A stretch of 64,000 nucleotides of DNA from Roseovarius arcticus (GCF_006125015.1 NZ_SZZN01000001.1:4030001-4094000); one strand, 5' to 3'. Positions 52,682-62,338 are shown, numbered from the stretch's first letter. Translations and numbers: made by a program. Notes: generated by a model from the sequence alone, not told the origin.

Positions 52682-54052
52682 CTAGTATGAGTACTCGCCG
52701 TAGATCCGGCTTAGATCGCCATTCCACTCGCCATTATAGCGCGCCAGCAGCTCATCCGCCGGGGTCTGGCCCGACTCGACGCTTTCGCGCAGGGCGTTCA
52801 GAAAATGCGTCTCGTCAGGGATCAAGCCTTCGGCACCGGGACGTGCGCGGGCGCGCAGACCAGCATTGGAGATGTCCACCGCCTGCCGCGCCAGTTCGTG
52901 CATGTCGATGCCATCCACCTTTGCCTGAAGCGCGTCCTCGCTGGCCGCGATGCGCAGCGCATCGCGCTGCTCGGGCGTCCACCCCTTGACCAGATCCCAT
53001 GCCGCATCAAGGCTGCTGCTGTCATACATAATGCCGGTCCAGAATGCGGGCAGGGCGCATAGGCGCCGCCAAGGGCCGCCGTCGGCGCCGCGCATCTCCA
53101 TGAATTTCTTGATCCGGGCCTCGGGGAAAATAGTGGTCAGGTGATCGGCCCAATCCGACAATGTCGCGACCTCGCCCGGCAGTGCCGGCAACTCTCCACG
53201 CATGAAATCGCGAAAGGACATCCCCAACGCATCAATATATTTGCCGTCGCGATAGACAAAATACATCGGTACATCGAGCGCGTAGTCGACATAGCGTTCG
53301 AACCCCATACCGTCCTCAAATACGAAGGGAAGCATCCCGGTACGGTCGGCGTCCAGATCGCGCCACACGCGGGCACGCCACGATTTATGGCCGTTTGGTT
53401 TGCCCTCAAAAAACGGCGAGTTGGCAAAAAGCGCTGTCGCGACGGGCTGAAGCGCCAGCGCCACGCGGAATTTCTTGACCATGTCGGCCTCGGACGCAAA
53501 ATCCAGATTGACCTGTACGGTGCATGTACGCCGCATCATCGTGCGGCCCATCGTGCCGACCTTTTGCATGTAGGCATCCATCAGCTTGTAACGGCCTTTG
53601 GGCATCAGAGGCATATCGTCGTGCAGCCATTCGGGCGCGGCACCTAAGCCGATAAAGCCGACACCGACGCGGTCGGCCACGTCCTTGACCTCGCGCAGAT
53701 GCGCGTTGACCTCGTCGCAGGTGGCATGGATCGTCTCTAGCGGGGCGCCACTGAGTTCGAGTTGGCCGCCCGGCTCAAGCGACACGTTCGCACCCGCTTT
53801 TTCCAGCCCGATCAAATTGCCGTCCTCAAGCACGGGGGACCAGCCATGGGCGTCGCGCAGCCCCTCAAGCACAGCCAAGACACTGCGCTCACCATGATAC
53901 GGGATAGGCTTGTGCGTGTCTTTGCAGTAGCCGAACTTCTCGTGCTCGGTGCCAATGCGCCAATCTTCCTTGGGCTTGTTGCCGTCCTCAAGGTATTCGG
54001 CCAACTGGCTATGATGCTCGATCGGCCCGCCGCCGGACTGGGGAATGGACAT
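52682..54052 (-). CDS. gshA: Glutamate-cysteine ligase (class II, plant/alphaproteobacterial type)
   Basis: The 456-residue enzyme has RIGTEHEKFGY at the ATP-grasp-like active site, RYKLMDAYMQKVGTMGRTMMRRTCTVQVNLDFASEADM and SFRDFMRGELPALPG, as in plant-type GCL. It makes gamma-glutamylcysteine, the first step of glutathione synthesis. It is last in a row of three co-directional genes with the membrane protein and rsmE. Confidence 0.93.
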   Translation of the reverse strand: MSIPQSGGGPIEHHSQLAEYLEDGNKPKEDWRIGTEHEKFGYCKDTHKPIPYHGERSVLAVLEGLRDAHGWSPVLEDGNLIGLEKAGANVSLEPGGQLELSGAPLETIHATCDEVNAHLREVKDVADRVGVGFIGLGAAPEWLHDDMPLMPKGRYKLMDAYMQKVGTMGRTMMRRTCTVQVNLDFASEADMVKKFRVALALQPVATALFANSPFFEGKPNGHKSWRARVWRDLDADRTGMLPFVFEDGMGFERYVDYALDVPMYFVYRDGKYIDALGMSFRDFMRGELPALPGEVATLSDWADHLTTIFPEARIKKFMEMRGADGGPWRRLCALPAFWTGIMYDSSSLDAAWDLVKGWTPEQRDALRIAASEDALQAKVDGIDMHELARQAVDISNAGLRARARPGAEGLIPDETHFLNALRESVESGQTPADELLARYNGEWNGDLSRIYGEYSY

Positions 54053-54127
54053 GGCTTGGCCTCCGTTGGTTTTCAGTTTCAGTAGGTGGCGCGAGGGCAG
54101 GGGGGTGTCAACCCCGCCAAGCGCCGC

Positions 54128-54673
54128 TTAGGTCACGCGCAGATGCGGCGGGGCTGTGCCGGGACGCTGCCACAGCTGGGCGCGGCCAGCGCCTGTCTGA
54201 TCCGCGCCTGTGCGGCGCATTTCGGCGAGCATACGCTCGGTCTTCATTCCCGGCAGGGCGGCGAACACGTCAAAGAGCGCGTCCGCGCCTGCCGCAGTTA
54301 GCGGGATCATCACGTCGGGCTGATCCGGCTGGCTGAGCGCCCAATGCGCAGGCTTGCCCGTCCGATCAAGCGCGAGCGCGGTCATTTCTGACCGGGCCAC
54401 GACACCGCCGCCCAGTGGGCCGAAGTAGCCGATGGCACCCTCGTCGATTTGCACGACGCCCGGCCCGCCTGTCCCTGCGGCAAAGCGCAGCCGCTGTGCG
54501 GCAGCGACCAGCGATATGGCGCCTCCCAGCGCTATGGTGACGCCCAGCCAGAAGGTTATGTCATAACTGCGCAGGGCGATAAGCGTGCCCAGCGCCAGCA
54601 CGCCGATGCTGATGAGGATACCGCGCCAGCGGGTGAGGGCTGCCACCGCCTGGGGACGCATGAAGCGGTTCAT
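54128..54673 (-). CDS. Conserved hypothetical membrane protein between rsmE and gshA
   Basis: The 181-residue protein has two N-terminal helices (GILISIGVLALGTLIALRSYDITFWLGVTIALGGAISLVAAAQRL), then a soluble domain with VVQIDEGAIGYFGPLGGGVVARSEMTALALDRTG and TAAGADALFDVFAALPGMKTERMLAEM. ATG 54673 overlaps the rsmE stop by 4 bases. Function unknown. Confidence 0.78.
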   Translation of the reverse strand: MNRFMRPQAVAALTRWRGILISIGVLALGTLIALRSYDITFWLGVTIALGGAISLVAAAQRLRFAAGTGGPGVVQIDEGAIGYFGPLGGGVVARSEMTALALDRTGKPAHWALSQPDQPDVMIPLTAAGADALFDVFAALPGMKTERMLAEMRRTGADQTGAGRAQLWQRPGTAPPHLRVT

Positions 54674-55395
54674 GCCCAGTCGCCCAAGGTGCTTTGCCAC
54701 AGCGTCAGTGCCGCGACGGCGGCGGTATCGGCGCGCAGGATACGTGGGCCAAGGCGGGTGGCATGCGCGTGGGGGAGTGCCGCGAGGCGCTTGCGCTCGG
54801 CCTCCGAGAAGCCGCCTTCGGGGCCGATCAGGACTGCCCAAGGGCCAGCCTCGCGCGGGAGCGCCATCGCGCCATTATCTGCGAGCGCCTCGTCGCAAAA
54901 CATAATGCGGCGGGCCGGGTCCCAGCCCTGCAGCAGGGCCGGCAGCTTTTGCAGAGCGTCCACTGGAGGAACGTAGGTGCCGCCGCATTGCTCTGCGGCC
55001 TCGATTGCGTGCGCTTGCAGGCGCTCCTGACGGATACGCTCGGAATTGGTGAAGTCGGTCTGCACTGGGCAGATGCGGGAAACGCCCATCTCGGTCGCCT
55101 TTTCGACGATAAAATCGGTGCGTGCCTTTTTGATGGGTGCAAAGAGCAGCCATAAGTCGGGCGGCATTTGCAGGGGCCGCGTTTGTTGTACGCAGCGCAG
55201 CGTTCCGGCCTTCTTGCCCGCCTTCGCGACCTCGGCCAGCCATTCGCCGTCGGTGCCGTTGAACAGCAACACATGCGTGCCAATGCCTTGCCGCATCACA
55301 CCAAATAGGTAATGCGCGTTGTCGCGGCCAAGAGGAACCGTTTGCCCCGGCCCCAATGGCTGCTCTACATACAATCTGATCTTGGCCGTATTCAT
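54670..55395 (-). CDS. rsmE: 16S rRNA (uracil1498-N3)-methyltransferase
   Basis: The 241-residue protein has the N-terminal PUA-like part (RLYVEQPLGPGQTVPLGRDNAHYLFGVMRQ) and the SPOUT knot with ATEMGVSRICPVQTDFTNSERIRQERL and the SAM loop VLIGPEGGFSEAERK. It methylates U1498 in the ribosomal decoding site. The start ATG 55395 (MNTAKIRLY) is 12 bases from the divergent ubiA start; ATG 55407 is an alternative. Confidence 0.92.
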   Translation of the reverse strand: MNTAKIRLYVEQPLGPGQTVPLGRDNAHYLFGVMRQGIGTHVLLFNGTDGEWLAEVAKAGKKAGTLRCVQQTRPLQMPPDLWLLFAPIKKARTDFIVEKATEMGVSRICPVQTDFTNSERIRQERLQAHAIEAAEQCGGTYVPPVDALQKLPALLQGWDPARRIMFCDEALADNGAMALPREAGPWAVLIGPEGGFSEAERKRLAALPHAHATRLGPRILRADTAAVAALTLWQSTLGDWA

Positions 55396-55407
55396 GAGGC
55401 GCACCAT

Positions 55408-56373
55408 ATGACCGAAGCCAATCCTAGACCAGAGGGCACAGGCACGGTTGCCGATGCGGTAGTCGGCAACTGGGTGGACCGCTATGCCCCCGCCCCGGCG
55501 CGCCCCTACCTGCGGCTTTCACGTGCAGATCGCCCCATTGGCACATGGCTGTTGCTGCTGCCGTGCTGGTGGGGCTTGTTGCTGGCGATGTTGCATGATG
55601 GGCAGGCGCGGTGGTTCGACCTGTGGATATTTGTCGCCTGCGGCCTCGGCGCGTTTTTAATGCGCGGGGCGGGCTGCACCTGGAACGATATCACCGACCG
55701 GCATATTGACGGAAGCGTCGCGCGCACGGCGTCGCGGCCCATCCCGTCGGGCCAGGTCAGCGTACGCGGCGCACTGGTCTGGCTGGCAGTGCAAGCGCTA
55801 TTGGCATTTTTAATCCTGCTAACGTTTCCGCCGATGGCAGTTGCATTGGGCATCCTCGCACTGGTGCCCGTTGCGATTTATCCCTTTGCCAAGCGGTTCA
55901 CTTGGTGGCCGCAAGTTTTCCTTGGCATCGCGTTCAACTGGGGCGCGCTGCTGGTCTGGACGGCGCATACCGGACGGCTTGATTGGCCAGCGGTGATACT
56001 CTACCTCGCGGGCATTGCATGGACGCTGTTCTATGACACGATCTATGCCCATCAGGATGTCGAGGACGATGCGCTGATCGGGGTAAAGTCGACCGCGCGT
56101 CTTTTTGGTGACCGATCGCCCATCTGGCTGCGCCGGTTCCTGGTAGCGACTGTTGTCCTGATGACGGCGGCGGTGATTCTGGCGGCCAAGGGCGGCGATC
56201 CGATCGCGCTGCTGGTGGCGCTCTTGGGCCCATGGGCGCTGGGCTTGCATCTGGTGCGGCAGATGGCGCGGCTCGATACGAACGATACTAAGGGTCTGTT
56301 GGTACTCTTCCGCTCTAACAGGGACGCGGGCCTGCTGCCCTTGCCGTTTTTCGCCATCGCGCTGCTGCTTTGA
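55408..56373 (+). CDS. ubiA: 4-hydroxybenzoate polyprenyltransferase
   Basis: The 321-residue membrane enzyme has about eight helices and the prenyl-diphosphate motif GAGCTWNDITDRHIDGSVARTASRPIPSG, with the second DxxxD-type motif in YDTIYAHQDVEDDALIGVKSTA. It prenylates 4-hydroxybenzoate in ubiquinone synthesis. ATG 55408 gives the usual N-terminus; longer frames upstream run antisense into rsmE. Confidence 0.93.
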   Translation: MTEANPRPEGTGTVADAVVGNWVDRYAPAPARPYLRLSRADRPIGTWLLLLPCWWGLLLAMLHDGQARWFDLWIFVACGLGAFLMRGAGCTWNDITDRHIDGSVARTASRPIPSGQVSVRGALVWLAVQALLAFLILLTFPPMAVALGILALVPVAIYPFAKRFTWWPQVFLGIAFNWGALLVWTAHTGRLDWPAVILYLAGIAWTLFYDTIYAHQDVEDDALIGVKSTARLFGDRSPIWLRRFLVATVVLMTAAVILAAKGGDPIALLVALLGPWALGLHLVRQMARLDTNDTKGLLVLFRSNRDAGLLPLPFFAIALLL

Positions 56374-56435
56374 TTGAATTACCGCGGGCGCGGCCGTAAA
56401 CAGCTACAAGATATTCCCAACGGTTGGCCCTGCAC

Positions 56436-58355
56436 ATGCGCCTCTCTGCGATCTTCGCCATAGTCGGAACATTTCTACTGGCCGCGATACTATGCCTCGT
56501 CGCTGCTGGATTTTCGGTTCAAGTGATTGAGGACAACGCCCGGCGCAGCGTGCGCAGCGAGTTGGACAAAGAAGGCATCACCTGGACCGAGGTGGACGCC
56601 GACGGCTTGCAGGTCTTTCTTGCCGGGGTTGCGCCCAGCGAGGCACGCCGCTTTGCCGCGCTGACCGTCGCGGGCCGGATTGTGGATGCAGCGCGGGTGA
56701 TCGACCAGATGCTGATCGAGGACAGCGCCGAGATTGTGCCGCCGCGCTTTTCGCTGGAAATACTACGCAATGATGGTGGGATATCGCTGATCGGGCTGAT
56801 CCCCGCCTCAATGGACCGCGACGAGTTCATCGAACAGATGACAGATGCGGCAGATGGCGGCGAAGTGGCCGACCTGCTGGAGGCCGCAGATTACGCCGTC
56901 GCAAACAGCTGGGCCCCGGCGGTGAACTATGCGGTACGAGCGCTGGGCGAGTTGCCGCGCGCCAAGATCTCGGTCGAGGCGGGGCGCGTGTCGATCACCA
57001 CAATGGCCGATAGCCCGGCGGAAAAGCTGATACTGGAGCAGAGTTTGCAACGCCGCGTTCCGGGGGGCCTGCGCGTATTGGTGAACGTTTCGGCGCCCCG
57101 GCCTGTCATCACGCCCTTTACCCTGCGCTTTCTGATTGAGGACGGCGTGGCCCGGTTCGATGCATGCTCTGCCGACACCCCCGAGGCACAGCGCCAGATA
57201 TTGGACGCGGCCCGTGCCGCCGGGCTGGAGGGTGCGACTGACTGCACCATCGGCCTCGGTGTGCCGACGCCGGAATGGGGCCGCGCCGCCGTGCAGGCCA
57301 TTAAGGCGCTCGCCGAACTCGGCGGCGGTAGCGTCACCATTTCAGATGCCGACATCGCGCTGATCGCAGCGCAGGGCACGCCTGAACCAAAATTTGACGA
57401 TGTCGTTGGCGGGCTGAACGGCGATCTTCCCGAAGTATTCGCACTTCATCCCGTGCTGCCGCCCCCGGATGATGGCAACGCCCCCCTGATCGTGGAGTTC
57501 GTCGCGACCCTGTCGCCCGAGGGGCAGGTCCAGCTACGCGGTAAACTGGGCAGTCAGCGCTTGCGCGACACGGTCGACAGCTTTGCCAAGGCGCGCTTCC
57601 GCTCGGACGCCGTTTATACCAAGGCGCGGGTTGTCGAAGGACTGCCACCCGAGTGGCCCGTGCGCGTGCTGACCGGCCTAGAGGCGTTGGCCTATCTAGC
57701 GCATGGCGCGGTCGTGGTCACGCCGGACAATCTGACCGTCACAGGCCAGACAGGCCGCAAGGACGCCAGCGCACAGATTGCCGGGCTACTAGCGGAAAAG
57801 CTGGGTGACGCCGCCCAATTTGATATCGAAGTCGCCTACAAGGAGGCGCTAGATCCCGTCGCTGGCTTGCCCACGCCCGAGGAATGTGTCGCGCAGGTCG
57901 CCCGTATCCAAGAAACGCGCAAAATCAACTTTGAGCCGGGATCGCCCAACATTGACGCGAACGGTGCCGCGATCATGAACGATATTGCCGACATTTTGGG
58001 AAAATGCGGTGAGATCCAGATTGAAATCGGCGGGCACACGGATAGTCAGGGCCGCGAAGAGATGAATGCCAGCCTAAGCGAGGGCCGCGCCAGTGCCGTT
58101 CTTGATGCGCTGCGCACGCGGCGGGTGTTAACCTCTAGCTTTACCGCCAAGGGATACGGCGAGAGCCAGCCCATTGCAGGCAATGATTCCGAGGAGGGCC
58201 GAGAGGCCAACCGCCGTATCGAGTTCAAGCTGATCGAGGCCGAACCTGCGCCGGACCCAGACAACTCGGGACTTGAAAGCGCGGGCGAAGCGGGGCAGGA
58301 AGGAACCGAAGCAAGCGAAGACACGGCAGAAGGCAGCGGCGATGAACAGGACTGA
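56436..58355 (+). CDS. BON-domain/OmpA family envelope protein
   Basis: The 639-residue protein has an N-terminal membrane anchor (SAIFAIVGTFLLAAILCLVAAGFS). A series of BON-like repeats follows (for example GLQVFLAGVAPSEARRFAAL and ARFDACSADTPEAQRQIL), and then a C-terminal OmpA peptidoglycan-binding domain with INFEPGSPNIDANGAAIMNDIADILGK and IGGHTDSQGREEMNASLSEGRASAVLDAL. It likely ties the inner membrane to peptidoglycan. The tail is acidic and disordered. Confidence 0.87.
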   Translation: MRLSAIFAIVGTFLLAAILCLVAAGFSVQVIEDNARRSVRSELDKEGITWTEVDADGLQVFLAGVAPSEARRFAALTVAGRIVDAARVIDQMLIEDSAEIVPPRFSLEILRNDGGISLIGLIPASMDRDEFIEQMTDAADGGEVADLLEAADYAVANSWAPAVNYAVRALGELPRAKISVEAGRVSITTMADSPAEKLILEQSLQRRVPGGLRVLVNVSAPRPVITPFTLRFLIEDGVARFDACSADTPEAQRQILDAARAAGLEGATDCTIGLGVPTPEWGRAAVQAIKALAELGGGSVTISDADIALIAAQGTPEPKFDDVVGGLNGDLPEVFALHPVLPPPDDGNAPLIVEFVATLSPEGQVQLRGKLGSQRLRDTVDSFAKARFRSDAVYTKARVVEGLPPEWPVRVLTGLEALAYLAHGAVVVTPDNLTVTGQTGRKDASAQIAGLLAEKLGDAAQFDIEVAYKEALDPVAGLPTPEECVAQVARIQETRKINFEPGSPNIDANGAAIMNDIADILGKCGEIQIEIGGHTDSQGREEMNASLSEGRASAVLDALRTRRVLTSSFTAKGYGESQPIAGNDSEEGREANRRIEFKLIEAEPAPDPDNSGLESAGEAGQEGTEASEDTAEGSGDEQD

Positions 58356-58668
58356 ATTCATCATCGCCACGGCGATCATCCTCTTTGTCGCATTTGCGCT
58401 AGGTTGGTTCGCAAACTGGATTGTTCACCGCTTTATCCGCGTATCCCATTCTGACGTCGGCGAATTGGACCGCATGGCCCAAGAACTGCATGAGGCCGAG
58501 GAAACGCGCGATCAGGCGATCACATACCTGCAGCAGCGCGAAGCCGAACTGACCAATCAGTTAAGCCAGACCGAAGCCGAACTGGCCGCCACGATGGAAG
58601 GCCTACGCGAGGCCCGCCAAGAGGCCGAGCATATGCGCGCGCATATCGAGCGGACAAGCCAAGGCTAG
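58342..58668 (+). CDS. Small membrane-anchored coiled-coil protein
   Basis: The 108-residue protein has one helix (FIIATAIILFVAFALGWFANWIV), then a long charged heptad-rich region (DRMAQELHEAEETRDQAITYLQQREAELTNQLSQTEAELAATMEGLREARQEAEHMRAH). It begins inside the OmpA gene, overlapping by 14 bases, so it is probably co-translated and may act with that protein at the envelope. No named family recognised. Confidence 0.75.
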   Translation: MNRTEFIIATAIILFVAFALGWFANWIVHRFIRVSHSDVGELDRMAQELHEAEETRDQAITYLQQREAELTNQLSQTEAELAATMEGLREARQEAEHMRAHIERTSQG

Positions 58669-58783
58669 ACCCTAAGGCTGAATGATCACGCAGCCGCTAA
58701 ACCTCTACAACTTGAAGTGTTAACGGCGCCGTAACACCTGACCTGCTATCTCTGCCCTTGGGTGAGTTAAAGAGGTGATGGAG

Positions 58784-58940
58784 ATGAGCGCGCATAGCAA
58801 CGCGGCGCCAGTCATCATCAAGAGAAAGAAAATTATCGCTGGCGGCGGGCATCATGGTGGTGCTTGGAAGGTGGCGATAGCATTTTCCTTTGGCTAGCGG
58901 CGCTTTGCGCCAATTACATATCCCGCCCCCTATGCGGAGG
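58784..58940 (+). pseudogene. motB: Truncated flagellar motor gene motB
   Basis: ATG 58784 with a good ribosome site begins an unmistakable MotB N-terminus: APVIIKRKKIIAGGGHHGGAWKVA. The frame then loses the membrane helix that should carry the proton-binding aspartate and stops at 58895. Bases to about 58940 still resemble scattered parts of the next MotB segment, such as the LADYFSP region. The peptidoglycan-binding domain is absent. The gene cannot make a stator protein. Confidence 0.85.
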
Positions 58941-59089
58941 CGGATTTGGACGTCATTCTGACAAGTGCGGCACGGTGGAGACCGATGCTGCGCCACCCAA
59001 GATGGATGCAGGGACAGAATGGCGTGATATGTCCTAAGGGAATGCTAAAGCGGCTTTGCTATGTCAGTGGCATTTGAGACAAACGCGAT

Positions 59090-59449
59090 CTACGCGCGTT
59101 TTTCGACCTTATGCTCTATGATATCCGAAATCTCGGATTTGCGACCAGTCTTGTCGTAGGTTTCCAGCGTGCGGCGGACCTTGCGAAACGCAGCCAGACG
59201 GCCCGCGACTGTGCGAATACCTTGTAGTGCACCATCCAACAGCGCCTGATTGCGCAGCACCTTGCCGCGTAGATTCGCGATGCTAGCTTGGGTGTCAGGC
59301 TCTTGCGCATTTAGCGTGTCTATCAGCACCTCCTTGCGCGTCAGCAGTGTGCCGATCTTCTCCAGATCGCCGTTCAGCAGCGCGCGGCGCTCTTCGTCAA
59401 GCAGCTCGTCCAGCTTGTCGATCAGGGCCTGTGCGGTTTCATGCGTCAT
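59090..59449 (-). CDS. FlgN-like flagellar chaperone
   Basis: The 119-residue all-helical protein (QALIDKLDELLDEERRALLNGDLEKIGTLLTRKEVLIDTL, then a second long helix) has the FlgN pattern. FlgN holds the hook-filament junction proteins FlgK and FlgL before export. It overlaps the upstream rod-binding gene by 11 bases. flgK and flgL are not in the window. Confidence 0.8.
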   Translation of the reverse strand: MTHETAQALIDKLDELLDEERRALLNGDLEKIGTLLTRKEVLIDTLNAQEPDTQASIANLRGKVLRNQALLDGALQGIRTVAGRLAAFRKVRRTLETYDKTGRKSEISDIIEHKVEKRA

Positions 59450-59729
59450 GTGTCGTCTCCATCATTGATCTATAGATTGTATCGGCTAGCCCCAAGCCAC
59501 CTGACTTTACCATTTCATCAGCGAGCGCCTGCCGCTGGAAGGAGGCGAATTGTTCCTCTCCAATGCCGCCGACGAAATTGTCGCTTTTTCCGAAACCCGC
59601 AGATTTTAGCATTTCGGCCAAGAACGTGGCCTCTAGCTTCTGCGCGGCTTCGCGCGCGCTAAGCGGCGTGGCGATCCGCGCATGCGCCCTTGGCACCGGG
59701 GTCGGCCCGATCGGTAAATTATCCGTCAC
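59439..59729 (-). CDS. Flagellar rod-binding protein (FlgJ N-domain type)
   Basis: The 96-residue protein reads REAAQKLEATFLAEMLKSAG, then GGIGEEQFASFQRQALADEMVKSGGLGLADTIYRSM, the rod-binding half of FlgJ without the muramidase half. Alphaproteobacteria commonly encode it alone. It would help assemble the rod through peptidoglycan. It is divergent from fliK. Confidence 0.87.
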   Translation of the reverse strand: MTDNLPIGPTPVPRAHARIATPLSAREAAQKLEATFLAEMLKSAGFGKSDNFVGGIGEEQFASFQRQALADEMVKSGGLGLADTIYRSMMETTHDA

Positions 59730-59841
59730 GAGAATATCTCCAATTTAATGAACTCAGATGCATTTGATCGCAAACCAGTAAAGAAGCAGTAACCAGCTTT
59801 TGCGAATATGCCCCTCGACGGAAGAAATCCTGGAGGCACAC

Positions 59842-61380
59842 ATGCTCGGCTCTTTGACCACACCAAATTCAGCGAGGGCGCATCCCGCGGCAGTTGCGGA
59901 ACATGACAAGGCAGCGCGGGCTCCGGAGCGAACCACTGCGCAAGGCGATGCCGTATCCAAGGCGCTGACATTTCAGTCTTTTTTGGAAGAAAAGAAGGAT
60001 GGTGCGCCCCGTAAAGATTCCCTTGCCGTAGGCACGCCTGAGGATAGCGCCGCACCCGCTGACTCGGCACTGGACGATGACCAGATATCGGCCGCGCCCA
60101 TTGAAACTGATTCGGAATTTATCGAAGCTGACAGTGAGCTTGAGGAGCATGAAGAGGACGACACACTCATGCACCTTGATGGGCTCGGGGACGAATTCAG
60201 TGAGTTCGCCCAGAAAAACACGTCTCAATCAAGCTGGGACGCGAGTGTGGCGGACCAGCTTGGGGGCCAATCCATCGACGACTCACCGCAACGTGATGGG
60301 CCTGCCGGGATTGAGGCGTCTGGACTAACAATGATGGGCCGTACGGCAAACACACTGCCGCAATCGAAGCCATCCTTGCAGCCACCGGACATCCCATCCG
60401 CTACACAGACTATGCTGGCGGGCATCGCTGCGGAAACCGCGTCCGATCTGCCGCCCACCTCTGCGGGTCAGGGCACGTCCTCAGTCGTTTCTGACGGAGC
60501 TATGGAATCGCATGGCAGTGTCGAAACGTCAGGGCGGTCAGGATCAGTGATTGTGGGCGGGTCAAAGCTAGGAGAAATTGCCGAGCCCCCTAGGCTGGTC
60601 CTGCCGACCTCATCTGAAGGGGTGGATCCAAAACAAGTTGAGAAACTCGTTGGGCAACCTGGCGCCGAGGTAGCGCCGCGGTCGCCACTGTTGCTTGGAA
60701 ACGCTGCCACACCGGTCGAGGAGTTTATCCCCAGAGCCGGGCATTCATCAGTCATCAACGGAAATGCTGCGCAACTTAACCATGCTTGGCCGATGAAGAC
60801 TGCCCAAGCCACAACTGGTTTCAAGATCACTGCGACAGTCGAAGGCTTGCCATCCGCTGATATTTTGCCGGGTGATTCTAGGTCCGCTGTGATGGATGTC
60901 GGCGATGATGCAAATTTGGCGCTGGAGGGAGCTACGCACCGCGCGGTGAGCGAGGCGCGCACAGCGTCGCTGATGCTTCATCACGGCGCGACAACCACCC
61001 GCAACGTGGCGGCGCAGATCAGTGAGGCCATGGCCAAGGCTGCCGAGCGATCAATTGACGTCATTTTGAATCCTGCCGAGCTGGGCCGTGTGCGGATCAC
61101 GCTATCGTATTCGGACGCAGGCATGATTGTTAATGTCGCTGCGGAGCGGGCAGAAACGCTCGAAATGATGCGCCGCCATAGCGATATCCTTGGGCAGGAA
61201 TTCACGGATTTGGGATACGGCGGTACCGATTTCACCTTCGCCCACGAAGACGGCGCTAACGAAGATGGAGGCTCGCAGGGAAGAGGCGAGGCCGCACCTG
61301 ATGCCAGCCCTGCACCCAAATCCGACACGACTATTATTTTGCGGGCGGCACCCGCCGACCGCCTCGACATCCGCCTCTAG
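59842..61380 (+). CDS. fliK: Flagellar hook-length control protein FliK
   Basis: The 512-residue protein has a long low-complexity, acidic and Ser/Pro-rich N-terminal part and the C-terminal Flg_hook domain AKAAERSIDVILNPAELGRVRITLSYSDAGMIVNVAAERAETLEMMRRHSDIL. It measures hook length and switches export specificity. ATG 59842 follows TGGAGGC. It leads a two-gene unit with flgD, 13 bases apart. Confidence 0.85.
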   Translation: MLGSLTTPNSARAHPAAVAEHDKAARAPERTTAQGDAVSKALTFQSFLEEKKDGAPRKDSLAVGTPEDSAAPADSALDDDQISAAPIETDSEFIEADSELEEHEEDDTLMHLDGLGDEFSEFAQKNTSQSSWDASVADQLGGQSIDDSPQRDGPAGIEASGLTMMGRTANTLPQSKPSLQPPDIPSATQTMLAGIAAETASDLPPTSAGQGTSSVVSDGAMESHGSVETSGRSGSVIVGGSKLGEIAEPPRLVLPTSSEGVDPKQVEKLVGQPGAEVAPRSPLLLGNAATPVEEFIPRAGHSSVINGNAAQLNHAWPMKTAQATTGFKITATVEGLPSADILPGDSRSAVMDVGDDANLALEGATHRAVSEARTASLMLHHGATTTRNVAAQISEAMAKAAERSIDVILNPAELGRVRITLSYSDAGMIVNVAAERAETLEMMRRHSDILGQEFTDLGYGGTDFTFAHEDGANEDGGSQGRGEAAPDASPAPKSDTTIILRAAPADRLDIRL

Positions 61381-61393
61381 AAAGGACGAAAAA

Positions 61394-62074
61394 ATGGACA
61401 CAATATCAACTTTGGCAGGCGCCACGTCGGCTCCGTCAACCAGCACGGCTACGGCTGCGACGGCGCAGGCCGGGACGACGCTGAATTCGGACTTCGAAAC
61501 ATTTCTTAAAATGTTGACCGCGCAGATGCAAAACCAAGATCCCCTCAATCCGGTGGATTCGACCGAATTCGCATCACAGTTGGCGGCGTTTTCTACGGTG
61601 GAGCAGCAGGTGCGGACCAATGATCTTCTGACAGGGCTTGGCACGCAGCTAGGCATTTTGGGTATGGGTCAGTTGCAAGGCTGGGTGGGCATGAATGCCC
61701 GCGCCGAAATGCCGGTAGCATTTGATGGAAGCGCCGTTCCTTTGACATTGACGACGCAGCAAGGGACGGATCTGGCGCGGTTGGTAGTACGCGATGCCGC
61801 AGGCGGTATTGTGCAGGAACTTGATGTGCCCACCAGCGGGGGGGAGTTCAGTTGGTCAGGCCGCGACACCGCGGGAATCCTCCTTCCGGAGGGCACATAC
61901 TCAATCTCCGTCGATTCGTTTCAAGGTGACGAACTGCTCGGAAGCAATCCGGTGACGGCGCAGGCGCGGATCGTTGAGGCGCGGCTTTCTGGCGGATCGA
62001 CAGTGCTTGTCATGGCGGGAGGGCAGCAAGTCTCGGCAGCCAATATCCTGGGATTACGGAGCCCTGATTCCTGA
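61394..62074 (+). CDS. flgD: Flagellar hook assembly protein FlgD
   Basis: The 226-residue protein has the N-terminal FlgD box LNSDFETFLKMLTAQMQNQDPLNPVDSTEFASQLAAFSTVEQQVRTNDLL and the Ig-like and tudor parts with ELDVPTSGGEFSWSGRDTAGILLPEGTY. It caps the growing hook. ATG 61394 follows AAAGGACGAAAAA. Intact, unlike motB 2.5 kb away. Confidence 0.93.
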   Translation: MDTISTLAGATSAPSTSTATAATAQAGTTLNSDFETFLKMLTAQMQNQDPLNPVDSTEFASQLAAFSTVEQQVRTNDLLTGLGTQLGILGMGQLQGWVGMNARAEMPVAFDGSAVPLTLTTQQGTDLARLVVRDAAGGIVQELDVPTSGGEFSWSGRDTAGILLPEGTYSISVDSFQGDELLGSNPVTAQARIVEARLSGGSTVLVMAGGQQVSAANILGLRSPDS

Positions 62075-62338
62075 TCAGCGCAGGTGTTCATTCACGCTGT
62101 CTGAACGTGGAATAAAGGCGCATAAAAAGCGCCAGCTTGTGGCTGTTTTGCAACGTGAAAAGGGAGGCCTACTTGTATTATTATCAATATGTTAAGCTGA
62201 TACTTCGTGGACATGCTGAAAATACCTTTTTGTAGGGCCGGACCTTACAAAAACAGTTCCACTGCGCAGGCGATTGTGCAATGAATTGGTTGAGTCTGTG
62301 TGGGAGCGGATACCTTAAGATTGTAAATGGAGTACATA

